A stretch of 64,000 bases of DNA from Notospermus geniculatus (lineage: Eukaryota > Nemertea > Pilidiophora > Heteronemertea > Lineidae). This document shows, piece by piece, positions 11,824-23,810 of this stretch. Position numbers and translations under genes: made by a program. Location of the stretch: NCBI GenBank assembly GCA_002633025.1, contig NMRB01000336.1, forward strand, positions 67,138 through 131,137. The letters are read 5' to 3'. Numbering within the stretch: position 1 is the stretch's first letter; every line of letters begins with the position of its first letter. Below the pieces are notes generated by a model. That model did no database searches and was not told where the DNA came from. It saw only the letters and a list, made by a program, of their open reading frames with translations.

Positions 11824-12470
11824 AATGAAATGGTCCAAATGGGCCATGTGCTCACCTGGGTGAATGTGCCAGGAGAATGATTAGCAAGTGTCAAATTGAA
11901 ATGTTCTAGGGAAACATCATACCAGGTTAGAACATTCTTTGTGGTATTGTTCATGAGATACCAGCCAAAGTACATTTTTCAAGATGGACGACCGGCAGCC
12001 ATTTTTGAAGTCCAATCTGGCTGAAATTTGCTACATTTATACAGGATACCGAGATACAGATCATTGCAGGGTAAAAGCATTCTAGCTGCAGTAGTTTAGG
12101 TGATATGAGCCAAACCAAAGAATCGTCTTTAATATGGTGACCTGGCGGCCAAATTTGAAATGCAATAGAACTAAAATTTCGCCAAAAAAACAGAGGATAT
12201 TCAGACATACAAATTCATGCCAAGTTATAAATTCTAGCTACTGTTCTTCACGAGACATTGGCTAAAGTCCCGTTTTCAAAATGGCCGACTGGCAGCCATA
12301 TTTGATGGTGAAACGGGTCAAAATTCGATGTACGCATAGAGGGTACCCAGGTACATAAAATTTCAAGGTCGAAACATTCTAGTTGCAGTAATTTATGAGA
12401 TATGGGCCAAATGTCAGTTTCGAAGATGGCCGCCAAGCGGCCATGTTTTGAAAAGAATACCTTTTTTAAA
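11824..12470. repeat. Head plus four ~147-bp units (145-bp family, copy 1)
   Basis: It starts with AATGAAATGGTCC...CATGTGCTCACCTGGGTGAA, the same head seen at ~30229, ~35947 and 52071. It then has four units, each with a core like ATGGCCGACTGGCAGCCAT at about 11984, 12133, 12281 and 12425, diverged from one another. The right-hand hairpin tail found in the other copies is missing. Open frames on the minus strand here are repeats of the unit, including a recurring LLQLECF, and are not genes. Confidence 0.75.
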
Positions 12471-12821
12471 AAGAAAGTCTCGACAATGTACATGGACGCC
12501 TCCCAGTAAATCCATTTTCAGCAAACCCGCCACGGATCTACTCGATTCAACACAATCACAAATCGAACTTGACAACGTAAAGCATCACTTTTGTTTGTGC
12601 TTTCCAGTTGTAATATACAAAGCAGTCAGGCCGCTTTAAAAATTAACAATGTCAATACAATCCCTGTTTAACTTGTCAATATGGATCAGCAATATTCGAT
12701 TAACCGAAGACCAGCCAAATATTTGCCGATCGTCTCTGACGTAGTATTGATCTTTTGATGGCCGAGCCAATTACAGCAAGGATTTGCGTGCGGGACGTGG
12801 TATTGGATCAAAATCCTCAGC

Positions 12822-12981
12822 ACAAAAGTCTCTTCTCAAGAAATTTTCGTTCTATTCTTCATGGAGTGCCTCAACATAAAACAACATTGGTCAAGTCAAG
12901 AATCTCTTAAAACAAAAGCCTTTTCTCAAGAGGTTTTCCTTCTATTCTTCATGGAGTGCATCTGCCCATAAAACAACGTTG
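12822..12981. repeat. Two ~70-bp direct repeats
   Basis: 12822-12889 and 12912-12981 share ACAAAAG, TTTCTCAAGA, TTCTATTCTTCATGGAGTGC and CATAAAACAACRTTG in the same order. A small tandem duplication. Confidence 0.75.
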
Positions 12982-13003
12982 CATCTTCTGCAAACACCGT
13001 AGG

Positions 13004-13254
13004 GAGTAACAAATAAAAGTGGAAAATAAGTAATAGGAATTTCTGCACTTTTGTGAGAATTTTTCAATTCGCAAATTGGGATAGAATTTTTTTCCATTTT
13101 GAGAAAATTTCTTAAAATGACATGACATTTTATCGGATTTTTCGGGCGATATTCCTCAAAATGGGAAAAACTTTTACCTCAATTTGAGAAATTGAAAAAT
13201 TCGCGCAAAATGCCAAATTTCCCGCTTCTTATTTTCCACTTCTATTTCTTACTA
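13004..13254. mobile_element. AT-rich foldback element
   Basis: The left end AGTAACAAATAAAAGTGGAA and the right end (CCACTTCTATTTCTTACT) are inverted. The interior repeats AAAATTTC and GAATTTTTCAATT in inverse order. No coding content. Confidence 0.7.
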
Positions 13255-13635
13255 CCTTCGTGAATAATAGATTTGACAATAAAATTGAAGTCATGTGCTG
13301 CAGCAATTCATGCTTCAGCAGGATTTGAAAGTGGCAGTGGAACGTGTTTCACACAAACGGCGATTCCTTCCGAGTCAAATGATGAAAGTATTCTCAAATA
13401 AAAAGAATGAAAGGAGAATACGTCGAAGAAGCTGTGACGTGCATCAAACTTGTCAATGAGTTGTGGGTGTGGAAAGAGTACATTACATTTACATCCCTTA
13501 GGCTCCACCAACCCATCGAACCCTTATAAAACCAGAAATACAAGGGTCGAGAAGAGTGCTGAATTGTTTATTGGGCACAATCATATAGTTTTCCTTCTCT
13601 GCCTAATTTATGAAAAAATGATAAAGAGCTATAGG

Positions 13636-13694
13636 TCTATGTGATGTCGCAAAGTTTTCCACTTGTCAAGTGGAAAACTTTTCGACATCACATA
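13636..13694. repeat. Compact palindrome, ~58 bp
   Basis: CTATGTGATGTCG...CCACTTG is followed by its near-perfect reverse complement ending CGACATCACATAG. The loop is almost nil (TGTC). It could be a minimal MITE. Confidence 0.75.
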
Positions 13695-13971
13695 GAACAG
13701 AAAATGCTTTGTCATGTCAAAAAATTCTTTTAAATTTTCAAATTTGATGAATAATTTGATTTGGATATATTTTAGAGGATTGGAATGGCTCACTTATACC
13801 TGTAACCACCAGAGGGATGCAAAGTGCAATGAGGCCAGTGGCTCAGATAAACCAGATGATGTACGAGTCATGGTTGTATTTCTGCAACAAATTTCCTAAG
13901 GGGTGGTTTAGCTAATGCAAAAATACTAAAACTGAATCCACGTCGAATTTGAAGCAGATTCTCGAGCGACA

Positions 13972-14064
13972 GTGGGTGATTTCAAAGTTGGTGTTAAAAC
14001 GGTGTTTACAATGCTTTAATACACTGCAAACACCGTGTTAACACCAACTTTGAAATCACCCAGT
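13972..14064. mobile_element. Short foldback, ~92 bp
   Basis: GTGGGTGATTTCAAAGTTGG at the left is answered by CCAACTTTGAAATCACCCAG at the right, with a GTGTTTACA-like centre. Confidence 0.8.
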
Positions 14065-14916
14065 GTTTCTGCAAGTGTACAATGCACCGCCCATCCTTCG
14101 GGTCACATGGCTCTGGCAAAAGGGATGTACACGAACAAGTATGTTATTAGTCTGTTGCGATCCTTTATTTCGAATGCTCTGTAGCCGCCATTGTGAATAC
14201 AGAATCATTGATGAGTAAATCCCTCCTCATCGGAACATGACGCCAAATATCAAAGCGCTACAAAAAAATGTCGCAAGCAATTAACGTCAATAAGCGGCGA
14301 TTATCCGTACTTGACGACGAATAGTTCGTAAAAGATCCTTGCATCATGCTCCTTACAAGCTGTACAAAGGCTTTTCCAACCCATCAAACAGTAATCCAGA
14401 GGAATCAGCGCGGAAAGATAGCTTTTCTGGGGATCCCTTGGATCCTTTAATCTTTTCGTGATCTCTCTTGACATATTGGCTGTATCCGATATCTCCTTTC
14501 GTTGCGTTCGTGCCAATTTCTTCACGGTGTATTCGATCTTAGGTGTAGAATTCAATGCGCATTCTCAGCTTATTGTTTGATTAGCGCACTGGCAATTTTG
14601 CAGCAGGCGTAATATTATCTTCACCCGAAGAAAATTTGGGGCTTTTGTAGCTTCTGTAGCTGTGAATCGAAACTGTCAAGAAGGAAACAGCTGCACTACT
14701 TGGTTATTTCTACTTGCCTATACAGAACACAATCGGTACTATGTATAAACTTTATGAATGAATAACATACATGTACACCGTACATGTAATGTACATGATA
14801 TATGCAACATTCAGCTTTCTTTGAAGACAGTGTAGGCTAAAGGAGCACAGTAACGTAGTGAACGGCGTTCCCCACTGTAAACAAAGTTAGTCGTACGCTG
14901 CCATTCCACTACTGCA
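14065..14916. other. Intergenic; weak minus-strand open frame
   Basis: A minus-strand frame of 84 codons (14301-14555) is longer than its neighbours and has a balanced composition, but I see no splice context, family motif or duplicate to support it. Nothing else is visible. Confidence 0.4.
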
Positions 14917-15114
14917 CAGCGATTTTTCTGCACATCACTCCTCAACATGAAGGGCCAAATTCATAAAGGGTGTTTTAAGACTCAGACGCGTGTAACTTCA
15001 CTATATGCACACATTTCCACCATGCATTTGACAACGTTACAGGCATTTAAGTTTTAAACAACCTTTGTGAATCTGGCCCTTCATGTTGAGGAGTGATGTG
15101 CAGAAAAATCGCTG
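14917..15114. mobile_element. Foldback with GGGCC core element inside a longer palindrome
   Basis: The inner element 14952-15079 has ends GGGCCAAATTCATAAAGG and CCTTTGTGAATCTGGCCC, typical of the GGGCC group in this window. The palindrome continues outward on both sides for ~35 bases (CAGCGATTTTTCTGCACATC and its reverse complement), giving a ~198-bp hairpin. Confidence 0.8.
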
Positions 15115-16373
15115 TCAAGTTACCTCACTCTACTAATGAAGACTGTGATATGCGATTGAGTATGACGTCAGCGGTAGTCCCCATATCATACGTAATGTGT
15201 GCCACGTACGTAGACGTACATGTAACATGAGCCCCGTTTCAACCACGCTTGTCAAGCCCAAGACCGACAGCTTGGGGCAGCGACTTTGGGCCGTTGGAGG
15301 GACATCATGAAAAGCTGTTTTTTCACCATTGGCGGTGGATGATTGTTAACATCAGTAGTTTAATAAAGTGTTGTAATATATTTCTGTTTAGTTACGAGTC
15401 CTTTCCCTTGAACTTTCCCTTGAGCTACGATCTAGCCCCACAGCTTCTAGGCTTCTGCCCACTTTCAATGAACTCTGGAGAAACTGCTCACCAAATACAG
15501 TTCTCTAAATTTCATGTAACCTTTAAGAAAAAAAAATATTTTTTTCTACAGCAGTGGTTAAGAAGATGCAGCATAAAATAATCCCCATGCCACTAACAGA
15601 GTTTTCCAACCCACCACATAATAATAAGAAACCCATAATCCCGAGATGATAATTCCATTTAGTTAATCAAGATTTCCTTTCAACAAGTAGCTTTGAAAAG
15701 GAACTGACATGTTATAAGAAAATCAATCAACCAAATACAATAAAACAGGTAGATGTTGTTTTGTGAAAGTTGGTAATTAAGTTGCCACTTCAGAAACTGA
15801 CTATAGTGACGGAATAATAAAGATCAAAGTTCCATGGTACCATTCAACATCTAAAGCAGAATCTGCCGGGGGTCCAAGGCCCATATTTTCGTAATAAGTT
15901 AAGTCTAATTGGGGTACTTATCTTTTGTTTGATACAATAGCTAGCCGGTGTACTTAGACTTCAGTTCATTTTTATGAATATGAACCCTGGTGCATGTTAA
16001 AGAAAAAGTGAATTAGCAGTAATGCGATAGACATGAACACCCTCAAACGAAACATCGTGTTTTTACTGTAGAGATTTTTGCACTTGCCTCACCTTGGTTT
16101 TATTGTGACAAAAAAAACATAGCCGACAACAATCCATCCATCCCACTTGACTGAATATCGCTAAGCCGGTGTAGGCCTACAGTTCTTTGACCTGCGATCG
16201 GTAGTGTGTGAGGGACTACGCATGTCGGTTATGTGTTCCTGGTAATCACCCACAATGACAAGGTTATGGAAGGTCGAAAACCTCCACCCTCTGAATATCT
16301 AAGTGAAATCAACTTGTAAGGTTGCAATTACAAAGAGCTACAAGGTACATGTACACGGACAACCCAGTTGATA
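15115..16373. other. Intergenic, nothing seen
   Basis: No supported gene, RNA or repeat. The 110-codon plus-strand frame at 15249-15581 lacks any supporting feature. Confidence 0.45.
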
Positions 16374-16508
16374 GGGAGTTTTCGCAAAGCCCCCCGAAAC
16401 GCGGCCAACGCGAACGCCAAACCCATTGTTCGAGGCCACGAAGAGAGCACCGAACAAAAGGATAGACGTTCGCGTTGGCGGCGTTTCGGGGGCTTTGCGA
16501 AAACTCTA
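16374..16508. mobile_element. MITE family M1, copy 2
   Basis: GGGAGTTTTCGCAAAGCCCC at the left and GGGGGCTTTGCGAAAACTC at the right, interior GAACGCCAAACCCATTGTTC. Same family as 2968-3101. Confidence 0.85.
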
Positions 16509-17105
16509 AAGCCTTCACGAGCGTGAAGCCATTGTTAATTGGCCTGTTCTTCTACCGTGGAGCTCTACATGTATGTAATCGCAGCCAAGAGCATATATAT
16601 GAAGGTTTGTCAATATTTTGCGTCCTACAGGTGTTATGTGTGGCATCCATAATGGGGGACACATTTTCCCTTTTTACAAGCGGATACTAGTTGTGTTTGA
16701 TGATCCAAAACATGGAGTCGATTGAGACAACTTGCATCGCTCAATATGAGCTAAGCTTTTTTTGTAAATGGATCATTAGTATCATTTAAAATCATATGAA
16801 AACGCTGAACGTGCAGCATCTGCGAAAATTAAATCTAACCTTCACTTTAGTCATCACAGTATTCAGGAAGATGACATTAGTCGAGGAATACGAGACGATA
16901 ATCCAAGTTCGGGTTAAAATTGGGGCGTACACAATTCATGATGTGACACTTAAGGATTGATATCATAAATTTGTACGTAACTGATATTCCAGAGAGGGTC
17001 TCCTTGCAAAAATGTTGGAACATTTCTACCGTATTTGACCTTGAAAGACATTCGCCGATGGAAAATGGAGGGAGAAATCATCTACGGCGTCACGAATGAC
17101 ACACA

Positions 17106-17253
17106 GGGCCGTATGCACCAAACGAAGATTATCTTGAACTCAGGTTGAGCCACAATTTTTAAACTGTTCAGGTTTGCCAGGGCATGATGTGAGAATGGAA
17201 AAGTTGTGGCTTAACCTGAGTTCAAGATAATCTTCGTTTGGTGCATACGGCCC
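17106..17253. mobile_element. GGGCC-ended MITE (family H1), copy 1
   Basis: Inverted repeat with ends GGGCCGTATGCACCAAACGA and the reverse complement. It is flanked by ACA on both sides (17103-17105 and 17254-17256), a 3-bp target duplication. A second copy is at 43941-44087. GGGCC-type ends plus 3-bp duplications fit PIF/Harbinger-type MITEs (inference). Confidence 0.85.
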
Positions 17254-17256
17254 ACA

Positions 17257-18561
17257 GGGTGAAAGTTTTGAAGTGCTCAAGCCAACGAACAGCATTCTCC
17301 ATTCAACATTTTCCCCGAGTACATTATGAATGTATGGGGCCGAGTTTAAAACGAATGGTATCTGTGCATAGGATCGAGGTTCACCCGATAACCTCGTCAT
17401 TATTGGGAACGAGGATGTAATCTCATTATGCGGGCGTTTCTTTGAACATCCTTTGTTGTGCACCTTCGTTTTCCTGTGACACACTAATCTCGCAGTCTTC
17501 CCATTGTCCTCGGAACAATATCTTTTCAGACGTTAGCGATTCTTGGCCCTGATCAAAGGAAGTACTCACCAAGTGCTGCGTCGACCTTTTCTTTTTTTCT
17601 GATGTTATTGTCATTGATAAGTGAGTTGGGAACAGTGATGTTGTAAGTACAATTGTTGTTATCGGGACTGTGACGTCTCCATCCGGGAAAATGTGGAGAG
17701 ATACGAGATAAACCGTCAGGGGCCGTTCATTTAAAAGTAATCCGGAACTATAACTATAGTATAGTATCCCCGGTGAAGAACGTCTCACTTCTGGGATTTT
17801 GACTTAAAAGTGCCTGAAGAAAACCCGTGTGGGGTAGAAAATTTGCAAATATGGGAGTCGACTTGGATTATATTGTTTCACGAATTAAAGAGAGGCTCAT
17901 GCTATTAACCAATGAACTCTTGCCCTTAAACATGGAATAGCCTAATTGTTTTTGCACAATGAATTTCTTTGTAAATATTTACCAGTCTCTTTGTTGACGG
18001 CAAAGAGATGGCATGGTGGCAGTTGGCTGACAATGATATGACTCTCATACGCCTTCAGGCAACTGAAATTGACATTTCAAAGCGTGTACTCTCATGAGAC
18101 ACTAATTGATTTGCACTTTTTGTCAAAGTTGCTGACCGTCTGAATTTGTGAAGCTACAAAGAAAATAATGATTGTAACCAGCGAGTAGTCATCTCCCAGC
18201 GACTGCTTCTCCCAGCCAAAGCAAATTTGAAAACAGTTACTTTCTGAGAATAGTGCTGTCGTCATTACCACCGCCAGGAAAATTGGCTGTTTCCACCTAA
18301 CGACACATCATGAAGTCCCTATGGCCAAATGTGTCGGCAAATCATTTATGAACTTCTTTCATTGACGTACAGGGAATAGAAAAAGAATAAGTTCAAATAA
18401 TAAGTTGAAACCCAGGACGTTCACAATAGAGCACGTAAAGTAAAGTTTTGAAGTCTGTGTACACTGCCAACATTTTTCCAACATTCAGAGTAACCACACC
18501 TTGTTGGACAAATGTCTTTTTGTAGTGTTTACAAGGGAAAAGAATTATCTTCTCCTTCCTC
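17257..18561. other. Intergenic, nothing firm
   Basis: Minus-strand frames at 17140-17484 and 17426-17788 overlap a MITE or lack support. A short piece at ~17786-17860 (CTTCTGGGATTTTGACT, GGGGTAGAAAATTTGCAAAT) resembles one half of the foldback at 18562-18703. Confidence 0.45.
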
Positions 18562-18703
18562 AAATTTTGCGAATTTTCGACTGCAACCGGGGTCTTCCTC
18601 AGGCACTTTCTAGTCGAGATCCCAGAAGTGTAATGAGCTTCTGGGATCTCGACTAGAACGTGCCTCAGGAAGACCCCGATTGGGGTCGAAAATTTGCAAA
18701 ATT
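18562..18703. mobile_element. Foldback element, ~142 bp
   Basis: The left arm (AATTTTGCGAATTTTCGACT, then GGGGTCTTCCTCAGGCAC, TCTAGTCGAGATCCCAGAAG) pairs with its reverse complement on the right. The plus-strand frame starting at 18660 lies partly inside it. Confidence 0.85.
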
Positions 18704-19307
18704 CGGAGACTTATGTTTTTTTATCATTTTGTGTGTCGTTTTTTGTGCTCTATGTTGGATATCTTCTGCTCAGATGTTAGTCAAATTTGTCTGCCAGTGT
18801 ATACAGGGTCAAAAGATCGTGCTGCTCAGCATTGCTGTCCGAATGCTGGGAAATTGTTGCCATTGTACATACAGCTTTAAGAACAACTCACGAAAAGCCA
18901 GACGATGCATTGTTGACAGTCGTGTAAGATTCATCGCGTGAATGGAGTAGTCATGAGTCGACTGCTCAAGACATCTCAATCAAAATCAAATAAGCGGAGA
19001 TATAAGAAGAAGACGTCTGCCAATTGATGTGAGAAACAATTAGATTTGTCTACGTGGGCTAGCTGTTTGCCTTATCATTCCTTACACATGCGACCTTTCG
19101 TCGCTTAGCACAATAAGAATGATCTGATTTTCTTAAGATGGCGAATGAATTACCTCATACTGTGAGATATCAAATTCGGTATTCCCTGGGAAGTTCACCT
19201 TTGTTGTGACTGATTGCTGAATAATTGTAATATGAGTTAAGCACAGAGAATCAGATTCAACTGAATTATACACTGAATCAAGTTTTTCGTGTCCTTTTTC
19301 GCTATTA

Positions 19308-19428
19308 GCGAGTTTTCGCAAAGCCCCCGAAACGCCAACGCGAACGTCTATCCTTTTGTTCGGTGCTCTCTTCGTGGCATCGAACAATGGCATTGGCGTT
19401 CGCGTTTCGGGGCTTTGTGAAAACTCTA
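19308..19428. mobile_element. MITE family M1, copy 3
   Basis: GAGTTTTCGCAAAGCCCCCG at the left, GGGGCTTTGTGAAAACTC at the right, slightly shorter interior than the other copies. Confidence 0.85.
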
Positions 19429-20239
19429 TTGGCGTCAGCACACCCCGAAATGTAACACATACGTCAAGTGATAGCTCGTCGTAGTTTCGTTACCGGTGTA
19501 CCAGTTAACAAATTGTCAAAAGTGTCTGAAGCAGTGTACATGTACGTAGACCTACAAAATGTACCATTCAGACAGGATTCGGCAACAGATTCGGTAACAG
19601 ACGACAGCGTCGCCTTCTCATCGTTTCCCAGCGTGAGCAACGCGAACCAAACTAACATCAATTTCCGAGACATCGAAGTCCCCGAGTCACGCATTCTACG
19701 AATATCCGGCTTCCCACCCCAGCACCTGAGGCTCACCCTTCCGCATATTAATTAAAGACAAGCGCGAAAGACCAATGAAAGGAGCCCTACCGCCCTGGGC
19801 GTGACGGTCTCATGGGAACACCAGTTTATTAATTAATGGACATTCTGTTTCATTGGGAACCAGACGTTACCAGTACCGACGCCGTAGATCACGAAACTAT
19901 TAAATATCTATGATACTACGCTCTGATCCTTGAACGATAGCACTTTCATTAGCTATGTCATTGACTTCAGCCGATCATTGGCTGTCTGCGTTACACGTAA
20001 ATTCAAGACCACAGCTACATACCTCAAAGCAAGACATGGGCCTTGGGCATGCCAAGTCTCTGTCACTACTGCATTTTGAAATAAAAAACGTTAGCAATCT
20101 TGGAGTCAATGTTAGCAAACCGCATATGAAGGGGGTGGGCAGCTATGACCCCGAAAAGAGATAATGCTATCACCACCATTTTACAAAACCATGCCCGTCG
20201 GTCACGAGGCTTCACGAGATGGACCAGTTTTGGGACTTA
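19429..20239. other. Intergenic, overlapping open frames only
   Basis: Frames of 90-95 codons are open on both strands over 19464-19755. Their mutual overlap and the lack of splice or family evidence mean I do not call either. Confidence 0.4.
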
Positions 20240-20382
20240 TTAGGAACGTTGAGATCAGCAATTTATCACGGATCCTTATACGTATACGGTAGAATTCTGT
20301 ACAACGAAGACAAATTTTGTGCACATTTCGATCCGTATACGTATAAGGATCCATGATAAGTCGCTGATCTCAACCTCCCTAT
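20240..20382. mobile_element. MITE family M2, copy 2
   Basis: Same family as 9819-9962: AGGAACGTTGAGATCAGC left, CTGATCTCAACCTCCCTA right, interior ATCACGGATCCTTATACGTA. Confidence 0.85.
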
Positions 20383-20473
20383 AATCACGAAGCCATTGAA
20401 ACTTTACGACTACGTAAATCCTTCCCGGTAGGCTGAGGTATACATGTAACTGTCATGTACTGTCACACTGAAG

Positions 20474-20586
20474 TTCGTAAAACGACTGTAAAAAGTTCCC
20501 ACTACGTCCACTCCGTTCGCACACAGTTTGAGCCCGTTTGGCATCATTTTCAAGAAGGTACTGAGAACTAGCTTAGTGTGATGGGG
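20474..20586 (-). other. Conserved ~114-bp fragment, copy 2 (possible exon relic)
   Basis: Homologous to 2091-2204, same strand, 18 kb away, with the same open minus-strand frame. Similarity stops abruptly at both ends (after the ACGAAC side and at the CCCCCATCACA side), as it would for a duplicated exon or a short transposed segment. See copy 1 for the codon comparison. Confidence 0.35.
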
Positions 20587-21443
20587 GAATACAGTGTATA
20601 AGACGAGTGGTCGCAAATGAAGAATGTTGGTAGTCAACGCACTTCGTAGATACGAATGTTTCGTGCATAAGGTTCCGGAATAGTGGTTCTGCAAGGACAA
20701 AAGTCATGGAGGTCATGGAATGTTGCCAGGACAACTGTAAAATGAGCTACGAACATCCATCAAAAAATCTTGGTACTGGGATAACGTTCGTGATAGATCT
20801 TTTCACGAAACCATTTGCAATTACCCGACTCCAGATCCATTAACTGACCACACTCTGAGCCGCGGGCAATGATCCTTGTTAGCCATGGATGACCACCGAC
20901 ACCGGAATGTTTTTATTACCACGACCGACCCGCGGCTTCTTCCATTAATCATCCTGTTGCATACCGGTGTTGCATCCATCACAAGATATATCACTCAAGA
21001 CGGCGACAGGGAATTTTGATCGGCGATTCGATCCGGTAGATGGAAGGACGCCCAACTGTAAAAAAATGTCCCACTGCCACCGTTCTATCTTATTACGGCT
21101 GAGGTGCATGGCAGGTTGGCTAATAGAAAGCGAATGAACATCCGAGATTTAAAAAAACCCCAACACAATAGAACTTTTCCCCAATACTGTTTCCACCTGC
21201 TGGCACTTTCGAACTCTAATGCAAGCTACTGGTGAAACAGCACACATTTCCTGGGGTGCTTGGTGGGTGACGCACCTGTCGATGGTGCCTAACGAGCGAA
21301 TTCAGTGCTAGTCGCAAAAATGGTAGCTGATGACTTTTGGATGGACTGGGTAACCTTCCACAAGCTTTGGGGATATCTTATGCAAATCCTTAAGGCGAAA
21401 AACCTTGATCTAGATGTATTTTACTCCGGGTTTACAGTCCACC
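20587..21443. other. Intergenic, nothing seen
   Basis: No supported feature up to the assembly gap. Confidence 0.45.
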
Positions 21444-21488
21444 NNNNNNNNNNNNNNNNNNNNNNNNNNNNNNNNNNNNNNNNNNNNN
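21444..21488. other. Assembly gap (45 N)
   Basis: Run of Ns. An open frame drawn across it is meaningless. Confidence 0.98.
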
Positions 21489-22341
21489 ATATGGTTCTCA
21501 ATTTGTTTCAGAAAATAGATTTATCTGCCTTTATCCTTCGGTCTGCGTTCTGTTCGAAGTTCCCAACGGGCATATCATCGCTTATTTCATTGCTCGTTTT
21601 GGCGGATTGAGTTAGGCTGTAAGCCGAATACAGAATAGCAATTTGTATAAACTACCTTCAACGCTCCATAGGTACACCACACTATTTTTGGTAGTACGGA
21701 TATATTCTAGTTGGTTATATTTCATAACGACAGCACCCTGCCCCCACCCCCACTCCCACCCCAGCCCAACTGGAAGCCAAGAATGTTGACTCACGTGTCG
21801 TCGCAGAGTTTGTGCAGATGAGTCGGTATTGGACAGAAAGGAAACGACAAACAATGTGAGCATGAAAAATCAGATTTGCAGTTCACTGCCAATGAAGTAA
21901 CCGCATGATTAGAAAACTTCAAAGAGGAGGTTTTCAAATTTCATCATAAATTTTTAAACTTAATGATGCCGATGGCACAAACCTAGACGCTTGATTGAGG
22001 ATGTCTGTTCAGACGTGTCAACAGGGCGTCGTTTGAAGTTGATAATCACAATGTCTATTGGAGCAATTTCACTACCGATCGCGAATAGGATGAATTCGTG
22101 AACGGATCAATAACCATGGGAAGTTGGCAATTGACGTGTTATTGATGAGAGTTGTGTCAGGAATTCGAACTTTCTGAAGGAAGATTAAAGGATCTTTGCC
22201 TTGATTGAATTGTGTTGGACAGAATTAGGCGCGAGGACGAATGAATAATGCCTTATTCGATGGGTTTGAAAGTGAGAACGGGGACAGAATAAGTAAGAAA
22301 TTACGTCGTCATTCGCCAGGAAATAGCAGTCTCATGACGAA
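21489..22341. other. Intergenic, nothing seen
   Basis: Only a C-rich tract (CCCCCACCCCCACTCCCACC) near 21740 stands out. No gene is supported. Confidence 0.45.
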
Positions 22342-22510
22342 CAGTGGAACCTCGATTGGGGACCACCTCGGTAGTGGGACCACCCCACCTTAGTGGACCA
22401 CTCTAGCCCAGCCCCGATTATTTTATCATTAATTTCCATCAACATGACCTCGGTAACAGGACCACCTCGGTACCTGGACCGGGACCACTCATATTGGCAG
22501 TCCCAAAGAT
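22342..22510. mobile_element. Diverged pogo-like repeat (partial)
   Basis: It starts CAGTGGAACCTCGATTGGGG and contains repeated GGACCACCTCGGTA and GGACCAC words, ending near GGCAGTCCCAAAG. This resembles the CAG(T)RGAACCTC element complete at 43027-43203, but the right terminus is not recognisable. Confidence 0.5.
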
Positions 22511-23690
22511 GAAAAAAAATTCACCACCTACATGTAAGTGGACCTACATGACCGTAAACTCATAGCTCGATGGCCGAATGTGAGGGAATGACTGTGAACT
22601 CGAAAGTTGCTGCATACCGAGAAATTGCTGAGTCAGGAGTCAGCAAAATGAAAATCAGTCTTCGGCGCTGGGAAATACGGCTGCATGATGGCTAGCTTTC
22701 TACCCATTAGAAATGCTGCTTGCGTACAGTCCCAGAATTGCCATTGGTGACTAACAGCGAGTTCTGATGAAGCCAGACAAACAGAACTGCCATAGGAATA
22801 TATGGTCTGCTTCTCGATGAGATGGCCCCTTCTAGTCTTAATGCATTTATCTAACAAAACCCAGCGACTAATGAGACAGTTTTGTTAGCCCACTAGCTTA
22901 GCTGTTTTACTGAAAGGCGTTCGTTTAGTCATTTGGTGTCAACTAGTAAGTCATGCAACATAATCGGTTGGGTGCTAAATGGTTGCTAGGGGAGTTAAGA
23001 CGTCCACTGAGCTTTAGAAAATGTTGAAATGTATTAAAGAAATGATCACGCGATATATCATTTCGTTGTAAGCGAAATCTAAAGGTTATTATGTCGAATT
23101 ACTTCGTGTATAACCGCCAGGTTTAATCTACTGCAGGCGAATAGGCCAGTATGGGTGAGATTTCTTTCGCCAAAGCCGCTCTCTTATCCAGGAATCTGTC
23201 TCTCGATCATGATAATCTGGGAGCTTTTCACAAAGCTCTCGTAACTTTACGTACACATGTAGTGCGTAAACTATTGTTCATTTGCGGTGTTCACTGTCTG
23301 CCTCAGACAAAGGACTTGCGTACCGTCAACAGGGGCTTTGTGAATGAGGTCCCTGACTTCTAATCAGGAAACTCAATCTGCATGTCGTGCAGTAGGGCTC
23401 ACTAGTTAAGCCTAGTCACAAAGCCACCGGGCCCCGTACGATTTTCCCCACCCAGCGGCTTGCTGTGGATTTTAGAGACTGAAACACGGATCTAAGATGA
23501 ATTATGCCGAAATCGCCTCAATAGATTTAAGCGGAAATTTGACTGGATCAAACTGGGCACCAGAGAAATCGGCCAAAATGTCTGTTTTTACTCGCCGTAC
23601 GGGCCCCGGAGTGGATATGTGACTGGGGCTTTACTCACCACGGCTTCTAGAGTAAAATGTCGTCTAATCCAATGGAACGGGGTACACAGT
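22511..23690. other. Intergenic, nothing seen
   Basis: No supported gene or repeat. Confidence 0.45.
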
Positions 23691-23810
23691 GGCTGGTATT
23701 CATAAAAGATAGCAAATGCTTTTACTTAAGATTTGCACAGCGAGGTCCAATGTAAATGTACTACAGAACGTGAAGGAAAAGCTTTTGCTAGCTTTTATGA
23801 ATATAACCCA
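23691..23810. mobile_element. GGCTG-TATTCATAAA MITE (family H2), copy 1
   Basis: Left end GGCTGGTATTCATAAAAGAT followed by AGCAAATGCTTTTACTT. The right half is inverted (AAAAGCTTTTGCTAGC, TTTATGAATATAACCC). Relatives are at 38591, 51021, 62913 and 63707. Confidence 0.8.

Noticed and set aside
11951-12493. Minus-strand frames with recurring LLQLECF
   Set aside because: The recurrence is the period of the ~147-bp repeat unit, not a protein repeat.
13972-14064. Short hairpins considered as microRNA precursors
   Set aside because: The pairing is near perfect and the sequences look like MITEs; without expression data a microRNA call is unsupported.
21305-21610. Open frame across the 45-N gap
   Set aside because: The frame is continuous only because Ns were translated as unknown residues.
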